A stretch of 64,000 bases of DNA from JACQFV01 sp964593585 (lineage in GTDB: Bacteria > Zixibacteria > MSB-5A5 > WJJR01): NCBI GenBank assembly GCA_964593585.1, contig CAZQIZ010000002.1:143806-207805 (forward strand), in the 5' to 3' direction. This document shows positions 1 to 18,412 of this stretch, in pieces. The notes beneath the pieces were generated by a model. It was not told where the DNA came from, searched no databases, and worked only from the letters and a program-made list of their open reading frames with translations. The position numbers and the translations under genes were made by a program. Each line of letters begins with the position of its first letter. The first letter of the stretch is position 1.

Positions 1-594
1 GGGCGAGACGATGACTTCCTGCGCCTTCATAATCTGGTAGGCGTTGGCCAGCTCGGCACGCGTATGATCCAGCCAGGCGATATTGCGGCAAGACTTGGTG
101 AAATTGGGCAGCAGCCCCTCATCCAAAAGCAGAGTCTTGCGGCCACCGACACCGATTTTGCCGAGCGCCTCGGCCACGGCCTTGGTCTTGGGCGCATCGA
201 GTTCGCGACGTTCCCAGACCTTGACAGCGCCGTTTTGCGCCTTCAGCGACAATGCCGACACGAAGGCCAGCCGACGCACCTTGCGCGGCACATCTTCATG
301 ATGATGCCGCGGGCGCGGACCGAAGGCGCGGCCGCCGCCCACCCAAACTGGCGAGGTGATCGAACCGGCGCGGGCCCGTCCGGTACCCTTCTGCCGCCAA
401 GGCTTGATGCCGCCACCGGAGACTTCGCGGCGGGTCTTGGTCTTGGCGGTCCCCTGACGCTGGTTGGTCAGGTACATCTTGACGTAGGCATGCAGCGCCG
501 GAGCATGCGGATCGCGCCCGAACAATTCGTCCGGGAGATCGACCGAGCCGATCACCGCGCCTGAAGCGTCATATTTGGAGGCCTTCACCGACAT
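1..594 (-). CDS. rplD: 50S ribosomal protein L4 (partial, C-terminus cut by window edge)
   Basis: Large-subunit protein L4, which binds 23S rRNA and lines the peptide exit tunnel; in many bacteria it also autoregulates the S10 operon. The frame is open from an ATG at 594 to base 1, giving 198 codons, so roughly the last ten residues of a typical L4 are missing. The family signature KGTGRARAGS and the basic loop with GGGIKPWRQKG are visible, followed by the conserved segment RRLAFVSALS. It starts 17 bases after the rplC stop and is the last visible gene of the S10-type cluster; rplW would be expected next, outside the window. Confidence 0.97.
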   Translation of the reverse strand, partial: MSVKASKYDASGAVIGSVDLPDELFGRDPHAPALHAYVKMYLTNQRQGTAKTKTRREVSGGGIKPWRQKGTGRARAGSITSPVWVGGGRAFGPRPRHHHEDVPRKVRRLAFVSALSLKAQNGAVKVWERRELDAPKTKAVAEALGKIGVGGRKTLLLDEGLLPNFTKSCRNIAWLDHTRAELANAYQIMKAQEVIVSP

Positions 595-611
595 CGTCTC
601 AAATCCCGTCG

Positions 612-1244
612 TTACGAACTGCGCTGCTTCCGTGACTGGCGAATCATCACCAGCGAATTCTTCTTCCCGGGGACCGCGCCGCGCACGAAGATAAGATTCT
701 CTTCGGGACGGACCGCCGCCACCTGCAGGTTGGTCTCCGTCACGCGCACGTTGCCCATCCGTCCGGCCATCCGCTGTCCGCGGAAGGTGCGCGAGGGGTA
801 AGACGAGGCGCCGACCGATCCCGGCGCACGGGTGCGATCCGACTGGCCGTGGGTGACCGGGCCGCCGCCGAACTTGTGCCGGCGCACCGCGCCTTGGAAC
901 CCGAGGCCACGCGAGATACCCACGATATCGACCCGCTCGCCGGCCTTGAACTGGTCGACCGTGATCAGATCGCCGACCTTCAATTCGGCGGCGTTGGCCA
1001 GGCGCAGTTCGCGCAGGTAGCGTGTCGGAGCCAGCGCGCCGAACTGGCCGGCGCGGGGCTTGTTGACCAGATTCTTGCGGATCGTGCCGATGCCGACCTG
1101 CACCGCTTCGTAGCCGTCCTTGTCCCGGGTCTTGACCTGCACGACCGGGCACGGACCGGCCTCGATGACGGTGACACCGACGGTGTCGCCGTTGTCGAGG
1201 AACAGCGTGGTCATGCCGCGTTTGATGCCGAGTATTTGACGCAT
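612..1244 (-). CDS. rplC: 50S ribosomal protein L3
   Basis: Large-subunit protein L3, which binds near the 3' end of 23S rRNA and helps nucleate assembly. The product is 210 residues, the normal length, when started at the ATG at 1244 (MRQILGIKRGMT). The frame is open further upstream but that extension is arginine-rich, unlike any L3. The family segment GHKFGGGPVTHGQSD-like region is present here as RRHKFGGGPVTHGQSDRTR, and the glycine-rich SVGASSYPSRTFRGQRMAGR follows. It lies 25 bases after rpsJ and 17 before rplD, in standard S10-operon order. Confidence 0.97.
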   Translation of the reverse strand: MRQILGIKRGMTTLFLDNGDTVGVTVIEAGPCPVVQVKTRDKDGYEAVQVGIGTIRKNLVNKPRAGQFGALAPTRYLRELRLANAAELKVGDLITVDQFKAGERVDIVGISRGLGFQGAVRRHKFGGGPVTHGQSDRTRAPGSVGASSYPSRTFRGQRMAGRMGNVRVTETNLQVAAVRPEENLIFVRGAVPGKKNSLVMIRQSRKQRSS

Positions 1245-1269
1245 GGCGTTATCCCGATCGCGACGGCGA

Positions 1270-1581
1270 TCAGACCTTGATCTCCACATCCACACCGGCC
1301 GGCAGCTCGAGCTTCATCAGGGCATCCACGGTCTGCGGGCTGGACTCGATGATATCGATCAGCCGCTTATGGATGCGCGTCTCGAACTGTTCGCGCGACT
1401 TCTTGTCCACGTGGGGCGAGCGCAGCACGGTGTACACGCTGCGCTTCGTCGGCAGTGGAATCGGCCCGACGATGCGGGCCCCGGTCCGCATGGCAGTGCG
1501 CGCGATCTCCTGCGTCGACTTATCGAGCGCGCGGTGATCGTACGCCTTCAGGCGGATGCGAATTTTCGGACCAATGCTCAA
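1270..1581 (-). CDS. rpsJ: 30S ribosomal protein S10
   Basis: Small-subunit protein S10, which is also NusE, the partner of NusB and NusG in antitermination. At 103 residues it has the usual length, with the conserved RIRLKAYDHRALDKS near the start and the loop GPIPLPTKRSVYTVLRSPHV in the middle. No ATG is available at the right place: the frame begins with TTG at 1581 (TTG AGC ATT GGT CCG), which is unusual for so highly expressed a gene. It opens the S10 cluster directly downstream of fusA with no tuf copy between them. Confidence 0.95.
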   Translation of the reverse strand: MSIGPKIRIRLKAYDHRALDKSTQEIARTAMRTGARIVGPIPLPTKRSVYTVLRSPHVDKKSREQFETRIHKRLIDIIESSPQTVDALMKLELPAGVDVEIKV

Positions 1582-1653
1582 GTTCAGACCCCACTTAACT
1601 CAGCAAACCATTACAGTTTGTGCTTTCGTGCCGCGAAAGCGAAAAGAACGCCT

Positions 1654-1681
1654 AAAATACGGTTTTATCCCTGCGCCGCAA
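1654..1681 (-). promoter_or_regulatory. Possible promoter before rpsJ
   Basis: In the 166-base fusA-rpsJ gap the minus strand carries TTGCGG, 16 bases, then TATTTT. The 16-base spacing equals that of the two strong promoters elsewhere in this window, but both boxes are weak (3/6 and 4/6 matches to consensus). It could provide extra transcription of the S10 part of the cluster. Confidence 0.3.
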
Positions 1682-1747
1682 GGGCTTTTTTCCCTCTCGT
1701 CCATCCGGCCGACATTTGGTCAACCCGCCCAAACCCTACCGGATCGG

Positions 1748-3832
<2,085 letters not shown>

Positions 3833-3958
3833 AAAAACTCCCCGTCGACCGTGGGCGCCGAGCGGGGACTCACATGGTTCGGTGGGGTGCCACCGGCCAG
3901 GTCATCCTGGAGCTAAGGCGCGCGTTTCCGTCGGTACGGCATGCGTCGGATTCAAGGC

Positions 3959-3983
3959 GACGGCCTCCACTGCCGAGGCCGTC
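3959..3983 (-). other. Nine-base-pair hairpin in the rpsG-fusA gap
   Basis: A perfect inverted repeat GACGGCCTC / GAGGCCGTC with a 7-base loop lies in the 259-base gap between rpsG and fusA, about 125 bases before the fusA start. No T-run follows on the minus strand, so it is not a classical terminator. It may be an RNA processing or attenuation element of the str operon. The rest of the gap shows no convincing promoter or gene. Confidence 0.4.
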
Positions 3984-4092
3984 ATCGTCATACGTGTTTG
4001 TTGTGCCGTCTTTCCCCCCGCGGCACGCCGGGATCTACAGGATTGCCGAAATCCACTCGGGAATTATGGTCGTCGTCCTCTCGGGTTCTCGG

Positions 4093-4563
4093 TTACCAGC
4101 GGAAGTGGGCAAAGGCCTTGTTGGCTTCCGCCATACGGTGCGTGTCATCGCGCTTCTTGATCGCCGAGCCTTCCTTCTTGGAGGCGGCGATCAATTCGCC
4201 GGCGAGCTTCTCGGCCATCGAGTGTTCCTTGCGCTCGCGGGCAAAACCGATGAGCCAGCGGATGGCCAGGGCGGTGCGGCGCGCGGGACGAACTTCGACC
4301 GGCACCTGATAGTTGGCGCCGCCCACGCGGCGCGATTTCACTTCCAGGATCGGCTTGACGTTGTCCATCGCCTTCTTGAACACTTCCAAGGCGGGCTGCT
4401 GGGTTTCCTTCTCGATGATGGCGAAGGAATCATAGAGGATGTTCTCGGCCAGCGACTTCTTACCCCGCTGCATGAGCCCGTTGACGAACTGGGTCACGGT
4501 GACATCCCCGAACTTGGGATCGGGCAACACTTCCCGCTTGGCGACTGACTTACGGCGCGGCAT
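4093..4563 (-). CDS. rpsG: 30S ribosomal protein S7
   Basis: Primary 16S rRNA-binding protein of the small-subunit head, 156 residues, full length. The N-terminus MPRRKSVAKREVLPDPKF and the central motif KPILEVKSRRVGGANYQVP are typical, followed by the RRTALAIRWLIGFARERKE helix. It starts at ATG 4563, only 15 bases after rpsL, so the long rpsL-rpsG intergenic S7-repressor site known in Escherichia coli is not present in that form. Confidence 0.98.
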   Translation of the reverse strand: MPRRKSVAKREVLPDPKFGDVTVTQFVNGLMQRGKKSLAENILYDSFAIIEKETQQPALEVFKKAMDNVKPILEVKSRRVGGANYQVPVEVRPARRTALAIRWLIGFARERKEHSMAEKLAGELIAASKKEGSAIKKRDDTHRMAEANKAFAHFRW

Positions 4564-4578
4564 GGCGTCTCCTGGATC

Positions 4579-4953
4579 TTACTTCTTGGGTCTCTTGGTT
4601 CCGTACTTGGAACGGCTGCGCTTCCGATCGTTGACTCCGGCCGAATCGAGCGTTCCGCGGATGATGTGGTAGCGGACACCCGGGAGATCCTTGACGCGCC
4701 CCCCGCGGATGAGCACGATCGAGTGCTCCTGCAGGTTGTGGCCTTCGCCCGGGATGTAGGCGGTCACGTCGATGCGGTTGGTGAGGCGCACACGCGCCAC
4801 CTTGCGCAGGGCCGAGTTCGGCTTCTTCGGGGTGGAGGTGTACACGCGGGTGCACACGCCGCGTTTCTGCGGGCTGCCCTTCAGCGCCGGGGTCTTCGGC
4901 TGCTCTTCGAGGCGCTTGCGCCCTTTGCGAATCAACTGGCTGATCGTCGGCAA
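4579..4953 (-). CDS. rpsL: 30S ribosomal protein S12
   Basis: Decoding-centre protein S12. Starting at TTG 4953 gives 124 residues beginning (M)PTISQLIRKGR, the usual N-terminus and length. The in-frame ATG at 4974 would add seven residues not found in the family, and GGAG lies six bases before the TTG. The streptomycin-site motifs TPKKPNSALRK and GGRVKDLPGVRYH carry wild-type lysines. It is the first gene behind the promoter at 5007-5034, with a leader of about 45 bases, and leads the str group. Confidence 0.96.
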   Translation of the reverse strand: MPTISQLIRKGRKRLEEQPKTPALKGSPQKRGVCTRVYTSTPKKPNSALRKVARVRLTNRIDVTAYIPGEGHNLQEHSIVLIRGGRVKDLPGVRYHIIRGTLDSAGVNDRKRSRSKYGTKRPKK

Positions 4954-5006
4954 AACAGACTCCGTGGTTGTCAAAAAGCCGTCATACCGTATGGCGGCAA
5001 ATGGCC

Positions 5007-5034
5007 ATTATACCAAATCCATTCCTAAAGTCAA
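5007..5034 (-). promoter_or_regulatory. Strong sigma70-type promoter for rpsL-rpsG-fusA and following genes
   Basis: On the minus strand the boxes are TTGACT (5034-5029) and a perfect TATAAT (5012-5007) separated by exactly 16 bases. The promoter sits in the 95-base space between the rpoC stop and the rpsL start, so the str/S10 genes have their own start in addition to read-through from rpoBC. Transcription should begin near base 5000. Confidence 0.82.
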
Positions 5035-5048
5035 TGCCCAATGGGGCC

Positions 5049-9140
<4,092 letters not shown>

Positions 9141-9227
9141 GTTTCCTCCCTGGTTCCCGCATCAAAGCCGCGCCATTGCGGGGCGCGACAGCCATGGGTC
9201 CATCGTCGACCCGAGGACGGTCAAACA

Positions 9228-9249
9228 CGGCGGGCGTGTGTGCCCGCCG
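9228..9249 (-). other. GC-rich hairpin between rpoB and rpoC
   Basis: The inverted repeat CGGCGGGC / GCCCGCCG with a 6-base loop lies 9 bases after the rpoB stop on the minus strand. It is followed only by TGTTTGACC, so it would be at most a weak terminator. It may modulate the beta to beta' ratio or mark a processing site. Confidence 0.4.
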
Positions 9250-9258
9250 GCCTCGCCA

Positions 9259-13035
<3,777 letters not shown>

Positions 13036-13107
13036 TGGACGCCTCCCTTAAATGGCACAACGCACACCCGCACGCCCGCGTCGCGCGGGAGCGGATATGC
13101 ATGCGCC

Positions 13108-13142
13108 CGACCATTGTCGAGGTTGTGAACCGGCAATGGTCG
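13108..13142 (-). promoter_or_regulatory. Hairpin in the rplL-rpoB gap (attenuator or processing site)
   Basis: Directly after the rplL TAG stop the minus strand folds as CGACCATTG pairing with CAATGGTCG (nine perfect pairs), with an inner four-pair stem GGTT/AACC. There is no T-run. In Escherichia coli the same gap holds a partial terminator and an RNase III site that set the ribosomal-protein to polymerase ratio; an equivalent role here is inferred from position and structure. Confidence 0.5.
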
Positions 13143-13520
13143 CTACTTGATCTCGACAGTGGCGCCGACCTCAACCAGTTTGGCACGGATGGATTCGGCT
13201 TCTTCCTTGGGGACGTTTTCCTTCACCGGATTGGGCGCGTTGTCGACCAGGTCCTTGGCTTCCTTCAGACCGAGGCCGGTGATCTCGCGAATGACCTTGA
13301 TCACGTTGATCTTCTTTTCGCCGGCGCTGGCGAGGACGACGGTGAACTCGGTCTTCTCCTCAGCCACGGCCGCCGCGGCACCGCCGCCCGCCGCCGCCAT
13401 CGCCACCGGCGCGGCCGCGGTCACGCCAAACTTCTCCTGCAGCGTCTTCGACAGCTGCGACAGCTCCATCACCGACATGTTCTCGATGATGCCAACCACT
13501 TGATCGATGGTGCTGGACAC
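13143..13520 (-). CDS. rplL: 50S ribosomal protein L7/L12
   Basis: Acidic stalk protein that recruits translation GTPases, 125 residues. An N-terminal dimerisation helix (VVGIIENMSVMELSQLSKTL) is followed by an alanine-rich hinge (residues about 35-55) and the C-terminal domain with EKKINVIKVIREITGLGLK and GLKEAKDLVDNAP. The start is GTG 13520, with GGAAAGGA upstream. It follows rplJ by 93 bases. Confidence 0.98.
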   Translation of the reverse strand: MSSTIDQVVGIIENMSVMELSQLSKTLQEKFGVTAAAPVAMAAAGGGAAAAVAEEKTEFTVVLASAGEKKINVIKVIREITGLGLKEAKDLVDNAPNPVKENVPKEEAESIRAKLVEVGATVEIK

Positions 13521-13613
13521 GTTTCCGATCCTTTCCTGCCGATACCCTGAAACGTACCGGGCTTGCGATTAATTGATCAGTGCTGCGAATAGACTGACAA
13601 TGGCCGCCGCGGG

Positions 13614-14129
13614 CTACTTCTTCTTGTCCGCGATCGCCTCCACGGTGCCCACCAGTTCGCGAATGATGGCATCCAGCGTGCCGATGAATCCGGCGATCGG
13701 GCTTTCGACGGCGCCGATCAACTGCGCGAGGATGACTTCGCGCGGCGGCAAACTGGCGATCGCCTTCAGATCGCCGGTGCCGTAGGCGCGCTTTTCAAAA
13801 ACAAAGCGGCGCACGGTCGGCTTTTCGAGGCGCGCGTAGAACTCCTGGAAGATCTTCGCGGTCTGGACCGGATCGGCGGGCCCGAAGGCCACCGCGGTCG
13901 GCCCCTTGAAGCAGTCGCTCAACTCGCCCAGGCCGGCATCGCCGGCGGCGCGGCGCAGAAGCGTATTTTTCACCACATGGAGCGAGACCCCGGCCTGGCG
14001 CAGCTGCTTGCGCAGCTCGGTCACGTCGCCGACGCGGAGACCGGCGTAGTCGGCGACAAACACCGACCCGGCGTTGCGGAACTCACGGGTCATCTCCTCC
14101 ACGATATGTATTTTCTCAGCAGTTGGCAT
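13614..14129 (-). CDS. rplJ: 50S ribosomal protein L10
   Basis: Base of the L7/L12 stalk, 171 residues. The N-terminal RNA-binding half includes FVADYAGLRVGDVTELRKQL and VVKNTLLRRA; the C-terminal helix that carries L7/L12 dimers begins near residue 130. It starts at ATG 14129. Only 53 bases separate it from rplA, so there is little room for a long L10 leader. Confidence 0.97.
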   Translation of the reverse strand: MPTAEKIHIVEEMTREFRNAGSVFVADYAGLRVGDVTELRKQLRQAGVSLHVVKNTLLRRAAGDAGLGELSDCFKGPTAVAFGPADPVQTAKIFQEFYARLEKPTVRRFVFEKRAYGTGDLKAIASLPPREVILAQLIGAVESPIAGFIGTLDAIIRELVGTVEAIADKKK

Positions 14130-14182
14130 TGTTCGCCTCTCGTACGGTCAATCGGAACGGCGGCGCCGGTCCGCGGAATGGA

Positions 14183-14887
14183 TTAGCTCTGCGCTTCCGT
14201 CGTCACCTTGCTGTGATCCACGCGGATGCCGGGGCCCATGGTCGTCGAGAGCGCGATGCGCTTGACGTACTGCCCCTTGGCGGCCGCCGGACGCGCCTTC
14301 ATCACCGCGTCGATGAGAACCTTGGCGTTCTCCACCAGCTTCGGCACCGCGAAGGAGGACTTGCCGACCACCGAGTGCACATTGCCGGCGCGGTCGACAC
14401 GGTACTCGACTTTGCCCGCCTTCAGATCGCTGACGGCCTTGGCGATGTCCATGGTAACGCTGCCGGTCTTCGGCGAGGGCATCAGGCCGCGCGGGCCAAG
14501 CACCTTGCCGAGCCGTCCGACCAGACCCATCGTGTCCGGCGTGGCGACAATGGCGTCGAAGTCCAGCCAGCCGCCCTGAATCTTTTCAACCATATCCTCG
14601 GCCCCGACGAAGTCGGCGCCGGCGGCGCGGGCCTCGGCTTCCTTCTCGCCCTTGGCGATCGCCAACACGCGCACGGTCTTGCCGGTGCCGTGCGGGAGCA
14701 CAACCGAGCCGCGGACCATCTGGTCGGCGTGCTTGGGATCGACGCCCAGCCGCATGGCGAGGTCGACGGTCTCGTCGAACTTGGCGTGCTTCAACTGCAC
14801 CGCCAGCGCCACGGCCTCCTCGAGAGTGTAGGCCTTCTGGCTGTCGACTTTGCCTTTGGCGGCGCGGTGTTTCTTGCCCTGTTTCAT
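14183..14887 (-). CDS. rplA: 50S ribosomal protein L1
   Basis: Protein L1 of the mobile L1 stalk near the E site, 234 residues. The start chosen is ATG 14887 (MKQGKKHRAAKGKVD); the upstream extension in frame overlaps the end of rplK and is not conserved in character. The motifs VDLAMRLGVDPKHADQMVRG and LGPRGLMPSPKTGSVT are typical, as is the C-terminal ALSTTMGPGIRVD. It follows rplK by 42 bases. Confidence 0.97.
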   Translation of the reverse strand: MKQGKKHRAAKGKVDSQKAYTLEEAVALAVQLKHAKFDETVDLAMRLGVDPKHADQMVRGSVVLPHGTGKTVRVLAIAKGEKEAEARAAGADFVGAEDMVEKIQGGWLDFDAIVATPDTMGLVGRLGKVLGPRGLMPSPKTGSVTMDIAKAVSDLKAGKVEYRVDRAGNVHSVVGKSSFAVPKLVENAKVLIDAVMKARPAAAKGQYVKRIALSTTMGPGIRVDHSKVTTEAQS

Positions 14888-14929
14888 CGTCTCATCACTT
14901 TCCAAAAAGGCGGCGTACAGCCGTCCCAC

Positions 14930-15361
14930 TTATACCACGTCGATGCCCATGCTGCGGGCGGTTCCGGCGACCATGCTCGCCGCGGCGTCGAGACTGGCGG
15001 CGTTCAGGTCGGGCATCTTCAACTTGGCGATCTCACGCACCTGGTCCATCGTGACGCGCGCCACCTTGACACGGTTGGGCTCGCCCGAGGCCTTTTCAAT
15101 CTTGGCGGCCTTCTTGAGCAGAATGGCCGCCGGCGGCGTCTTGGTGATAAAGGAGATCGACTTGTCCTTGAAGATCGTGATCTCCACCGGGATGATCATC
15201 CCGGCTTCCTTCTGCGTCCGGGCGTTGAACGCCTTGCAGAACTCCATGATGTTGACGCCGTGCTGACCCAGCGCGGGGCCGACCGGCGGGGCCGGCGTGG
15301 CCTGGCCCGCGGGGATCTGCAGTTTTACAAACCCGGTGACTTGCTTTTTGGGTGCCGCCAT
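14930..15361 (-). CDS. rplK: 50S ribosomal protein L11
   Basis: Protein L11 of the GTPase-associated centre, 143 residues, full length. The N-terminal PAGQATPAPPVGPALGQHGV with its proline switch and the C-terminal RNA-binding GTARSMGIDVV end are both canonical. It starts at ATG 15361, 25 bases after nusG. Confidence 0.98.
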   Translation of the reverse strand: MAAPKKQVTGFVKLQIPAGQATPAPPVGPALGQHGVNIMEFCKAFNARTQKEAGMIIPVEITIFKDKSISFITKTPPAAILLKKAAKIEKASGEPNRVKVARVTMDQVREIAKLKMPDLNAASLDAAASMVAGTARSMGIDVV

Positions 15362-15386
15362 ACTGTCCTCTCAACAACCGCCGCGC

Positions 15387-15923
15387 CTAACCGGGCACGA
15401 CCTGCAGGAAATCCAACTCCACCGGCGTGGGCCGCCCGAAAATCGACACCATCACCTTGATCTTTTTGCGCTCCATGTTGACTTCGGAGACAAACCCCGA
15501 GAAATCCGCAAACGGTCCGTCGGTCACCTTGACCGCGTCGCCGACCTTGTACGGCACCTCGGTGATTTCCTTTTCCCGGCTGGTGTCCATCTGGCCGAGC
15601 ACATGCTGGACCTCTTCGGCCCGCAGGGGCACCGGCTTGCCGGCGGCGCCGACAAAGTTGGTGATGCCCGGGGTGCTGGTCACCAGGTGCTGGGTCTCCT
15701 TGGTCAAATGCAGTTCGATGAGAATGTAGCCGGGCAAAAACTTCTTCATCGACGAAGAGCGTTTCCCCTGGCGCATCTCGACCACTTCCTGCGTCGGCAC
15801 CACGACCCGTCCGAGATACTCCTCCATCCCCGCATTCGCAAACGCGCTCTGCAGGTATTTCATCGCCTTCTTCTCATGGCCCGAATAGGTGTGGGCCACA
15901 TACCATTGCAGTTCCGGGCTCAT
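15387..15923 (-). CDS. nusG: Transcription termination/antitermination protein NusG
   Basis: Elongation factor that links RNA polymerase to S10 and Rho, 178 residues. The NGN domain starts with WYVAHTYSGHEKKA and contains PGYILIELHLT; the KOW domain is VKVTDGPFADFSGFVSEV near residue 125. Its ATG overlaps the secE stop as ATGA, indicating coupled translation. Confidence 0.98.
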   Translation of the reverse strand: MSPELQWYVAHTYSGHEKKAMKYLQSAFANAGMEEYLGRVVVPTQEVVEMRQGKRSSSMKKFLPGYILIELHLTKETQHLVTSTPGITNFVGAAGKPVPLRAEEVQHVLGQMDTSREKEITEVPYKVGDAVKVTDGPFADFSGFVSEVNMERKKIKVMVSIFGRPTPVELDFLQVVPG

Positions 15924-16111
15924 CCGATTCCCAACAGCACCGAGACGCCCTGGGCCAGCAGGAGGTCGACGCCAAAGATAAAGAAGCCCACAACCGCGGA
16001 GACGAAGACGACCACGATGGTCGACCCGACCACTTCGTCGCGGCTGGGCCAGGTGACCTTGCCCAGCTCGGCAACGGTTTCGTTCCAGTAAGTTTTGATC
16101 TTCTCGATCAT
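15920..16111 (-). CDS. secE: Preprotein translocase subunit SecE
   Basis: Small essential subunit of the SecYEG channel, 63 residues with one membrane segment (about residues 28-50). The amphipathic helix ELGKVTWPSRDEVVGST is the family signature. It lies between tRNA-Trp and nusG, its usual neighbours, and overlaps nusG by four bases. Confidence 0.97.
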   Translation of the reverse strand: MIEKIKTYWNETVAELGKVTWPSRDEVVGSTIVVVFVSAVVGFFIFGVDLLLAQGVSVLLGIG

Positions 16112-16135
16112 CGCGTCATTTCCTCATCTCACCAG

Positions 16136-16209
16136 CAGGCCTGGAGGGACTCGAACCCCCAACCCCCGGTTTTGGAGACCGGTGCTCTAGCCACTTGAGC
16201 TACAGGCCT
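16136..16209 (-). tRNA. tRNA-Trp (anticodon CCA)
   Basis: A 74-base cloverleaf reads on the minus strand. The acceptor strands AGGCCTG and CAGGCCT pair fully, the D-arm has GCTCAAGTGGCTAGAGC, the anticodon loop is CTCCAAA and the T-arm contains GTTCGAGTC. No CCA is encoded. It sits between tuf and secE, a common place for this gene. Confidence 0.97.
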
Positions 16210-16244
16210 GTCGTACCTTGCAGGCCTTGCGTTGCGCGAGCGAC

Positions 16245-17447
<1,203 letters not shown>

Positions 17448-17587
17448 TGCCGAAGGTCTCCCTCCTCAAACAAAGATGTCGTGTGCCCGATCCGACATCG
17501 CATCCCGGCGTGCGACGCGACGCCTTCGGACACGGGCTCTGATTAACTTCAGACTCCGACGGTGCTCGCAGGGAACACCGAGTTAAC

Positions 17588-17660
<73 letters not shown>

Positions 17661-17713
17661 GCTCAATCCACGCAAAGCGCAAACTCGGACGTCATACCCA
17701 AAAACCCACAAAC

Positions 17714-17746
17714 GGCTTTTGGGCACAAACGCCCAAGCAATAAGCC
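17714..17746 (-). other. Leader hairpin before tRNA-Thr
   Basis: TTGGGC and GCCCAA pair around a 6-base loop, and GGCTT with AAGCC can extend the stem after a bulge. It lies at about the predicted transcription start of the tRNA-Thr/tuf operon, so it may cap the 5' end of the transcript. Confidence 0.35.
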
Positions 17747-17750
17747 AGCC

Positions 17751-17778
17751 ATTATAGGAAAAGTGATACGGGAGTCAA
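17751..17778 (-). promoter_or_regulatory. Strong sigma70-type promoter for tRNA-Thr-tuf-tRNA-Trp-secE-nusG-rpl-rpoBC
   Basis: On the minus strand TTGACT (17778-17773) and a perfect TATAAT (17756-17751) are 16 bases apart, the same arrangement as the rpsL promoter. The -35 box overlaps the TGA stop of the preceding unknown gene. Transcription should start near 17744, giving a leader of about 85 bases before the tRNA. Confidence 0.85.
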
Positions 17779-18410
17779 GGAAAAATCTTTGCCGGTGACA
17801 GCCATCCGTTTTCCAGCCGGGCAGTTAGCGAGTTGATTTCTGCCAACCGCCCCCGCCGGTAGGCCCGCCAGACCCCCGCCCGCCATGCCGAACGTCGGCA
17901 TAGCCCGGGGTCATAGATCACTTCCCCGATCCAGATTCCAACCAGGCAGGAATCGCCATCGACCTCCCAGGCGGAACCAGGCGCAAAGGTCCAGACGTCG
18001 ACCGGATGTCGTAGCGATAAGCGTATGTGATACAACAAGTTATTATTATCGAACTCGACGCGTGGCGTGGCAGTCTGTATCGGAAAATCCAAGAATCGAT
18101 GTCTTTGCAATTCATTGACTTGCGGGAAAGCCAGCTCAGCGGACCGGACCTTTGCCGTCTGCATGTCGAGCTCGACCATGACTGGACATCCGGAGGCATC
18201 AAGGTCGATCCGCAACGGCCCCGCATCTATAAATGAGGCATACCGGTCATGCGGGACAACATGATACTCGAGAGTGTGGTCGTTGGGATCAAAGAACGCC
18301 TGACCGCATCGCAACCCGTTGTGCCACAGCGGCCTGATACGCAGTCGCGATCGAGAAGTCAACCAGACGCCCGGATGGGCAGGTGGGGTATGGATCAGTT
18401 GATCGAGCAT
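17775..18410 (-). CDS. Protein of unknown function at the end of the Tol-Pal operon
   Basis: A 211-residue product not recognised. It has no signal peptide, membrane segment or cysteine motif, so it looks cytoplasmic. A stretch near residues 45-85 (LEYHVVPHDRYASF then IDLDASGCPVMVEL) loosely recalls small DUF2283-type beta folds, where a strand pair precedes a charged turn; this is a weak resemblance only. Its ATG is two bases after the cpoB TAG, so it is almost certainly co-transcribed with pal or cpoB. Base composition is somewhat richer in A and T than its neighbours. Its stop codon lies inside the -35 box of the tuf-operon promoter. Confidence 0.75.
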   Translation of the reverse strand: MLDQLIHTPPAHPGVWLTSRSRLRIRPLWHNGLRCGQAFFDPNDHTLEYHVVPHDRYASFIDAGPLRIDLDASGCPVMVELDMQTAKVRSAELAFPQVNELQRHRFLDFPIQTATPRVEFDNNNLLYHIRLSLRHPVDVWTFAPGSAWEVDGDSCLVGIWIGEVIYDPGLCRRSAWRAGVWRAYRRGRLAEINSLTARLENGWLSPAKIFP

Positions 18411-18412
18411 GC

